NCBI RefSeq assembly: GCF_002025665.1
Contig: NZ_CP018786.1
Location: 1,488,001-1,552,000 of the forward strand
Source: Chryseobacterium indologenes
GTDB taxonomy: Bacteria > Bacteroidota > Bacteroidia > Flavobacteriales > Weeksellaceae
DNA: 64,000 nucleotides
Reading direction: 5' to 3'
Numbering within the stretch: the first letter of the stretch is position 1; each line of letters opens with the position of its first letter. Positions 63,323-64,000 of this stretch are shown piece by piece. Both the position numbers and the translations under genes were made by a program. Under the pieces are notes generated by a model, which was given only the letters and a program-made list of their open reading frames with translations, made no database searches and was not told the origin of the DNA.

Positions 63323-64000
63323 ATGGCAAAAACCAACGATATTTCAGTTGAAGAAAAATTAAGAGCTTTATACGATTTACAGATCATTGATTCAAGATTG
63401 GATGAAATCCGAAATACTAGAGGAGAATTGCCAATTGAAGTTGAAGATCTTGAGATTGAGATTGAAGGTCTTGAAAAAAGAGCTGAAAAATTTCATGCTG
63501 ATATCAAAGATCAGGACGATCAGATCAAAACAAAGCATGAAGTAATTAACCATGCTAAAACTTTAATTGAGAAATACAAATCTCAGCAGGATAATGTAAG
63601 AAACAATAAAGAGTTTGAAGCATTAGGGAAGGAAATGGAATTCCAGGATCTGGAAATTCAGCTTGCTGAAAAAAGAATTAAAGAATTCGGAGCTAAAATC
63701 GCTCACAAAAACGAAACTTTAAGCGAACTGAACTCTAAGATCGATGATTTGAAAAGCCACTTGAAATTCAAGAAAGAAGAATTGGATGGTTTGATCTCTG
63801 AAACGCAGAAAGAAGAAGAATATCTTTTAGAGCAGTCTAAAGAATTTGCAGGTAAAATTGATGAGAGATTATTAGCTTCTTACAACAGAATCAGAACTAA
63901 CTCTATCAACGGTCTTGCGGTAGTAGGATTAGAAAGAGGAGCTCCAAAAGGATCTTTCTTCACTATCCCTCCTCAAAAGCAAATGGAAATTGCTCAGAGA
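63323..64000 (+). CDS. Coiled-coil zinc-ribbon protein (5' part; cut by the window edge)
   Basis: The frame runs open to the window end and shows 226 residues. After a short N-terminus (MAKTNDISVEEKLRALYDLQ) nearly all is charged coiled coil (about 15-190, rich in Glu and Lys). It then reads RTNSINGLAVVGLERGAPKG, which in this family precedes a C4-type zinc ribbon, expected beyond the edge. Such proteins accompany Nif3 genes in many bacteria. It starts 2 bases after the Nif3 stop, so both form an operon. The function is unknown, perhaps nucleic-acid binding. Confidence 0.85.
   Translation, partial: MAKTNDISVEEKLRALYDLQIIDSRLDEIRNTRGELPIEVEDLEIEIEGLEKRAEKFHADIKDQDDQIKTKHEVINHAKTLIEKYKSQQDNVRNNKEFEALGKEMEFQDLEIQLAEKRIKEFGAKIAHKNETLSELNSKIDDLKSHLKFKKEELDGLISETQKEEEYLLEQSKEFAGKIDERLLASYNRIRTNSINGLAVVGLERGAPKGSFFTIPPQKQMEIAQR

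Overview
The window looks like chromosomal DNA of a Chryseobacterium-type flavobacterium (Bacteroidota). The reasons are: low GC with very AT-rich spacers; promoter boxes of the TAnnTTTG type instead of E. coli-type boxes, with weak or no Shine-Dalgarno sequences; a SusC/SusD pair; four proteins with a type IX secretion (T9SS) C-terminal sorting domain; a fused E1 alpha-beta 2-oxoacid dehydrogenase; and a DnaE carrying an N-terminal exonuclease. The genus is my inference. I saw no tRNA, rRNA, CRISPR array, intact insertion sequence or prophage.

Layout. 1-5.2 kb: 5' part of alaS, then an ECF sigma factor, a small soluble zinc anti-sigma-like protein, a DUF417/RclC-like membrane protein and a fused, membrane-anchored MsrAB, which together read as an oxidative-stress unit. 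4.6-7.1 kb: an ABC exporter (ATPase plus permease) followed by an unknown membrane protein. 7.2-11.8 kb: an AAA ATPase with altered Walker motifs, a FAD oxidoreductase, prfB and dedA. 12.1-16 kb: an esterase-like lipoprotein, a beta-lactamase-fold hydrolase, a TPR protein and DUF808. 16.1-22.6 kb: dnaJ-grpE, mntH, a DUF937-OmpA fusion and proS. 22.7-25.3 kb: a Gly/Trp-rich lipoprotein and an OmpP1/FadL-like protein. 25.4-31.6 kb: susD, susC, a ZIP transporter and a methyltransferase.

31.7-33.6 kb: an RlmL-like rRNA methyltransferase followed by a rearranged stretch in which the 3' end of that gene and its spacer occur twice, each time followed by a related small gene. 33.7-43.3 kb: AraC regulator, SDR, glycosyltransferase, a Cys/Met PLP enzyme with a divergent Lrp regulator, a second beta-lactamase-fold hydrolase, bestrophin and the branched-chain-type E1. 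43.4-59.8 kb: a T9SS subtilase, the exonuclease-DnaE polymerase and three T9SS cell-surface proteins, two of which are repeat-rich paralogues. 60-64 kb: a voltage-gated-type K+ channel with a zinc ribbon plus a 52-residue membrane protein, a secreted protein, a Nif3-like protein and the start of a coiled-coil zinc-ribbon protein.

Most genes are housekeeping or envelope genes in short operons separated by clear hairpin terminators. The stretches most worth follow-up are the sigma/anti-sigma/RclC/MsrAB unit, the duplicated rlmL tail with its orphan small genes, the AAA protein with altered catalytic motifs, the DnaE whose PHP metal site has been lost, and the palindrome over the mntH promoter.
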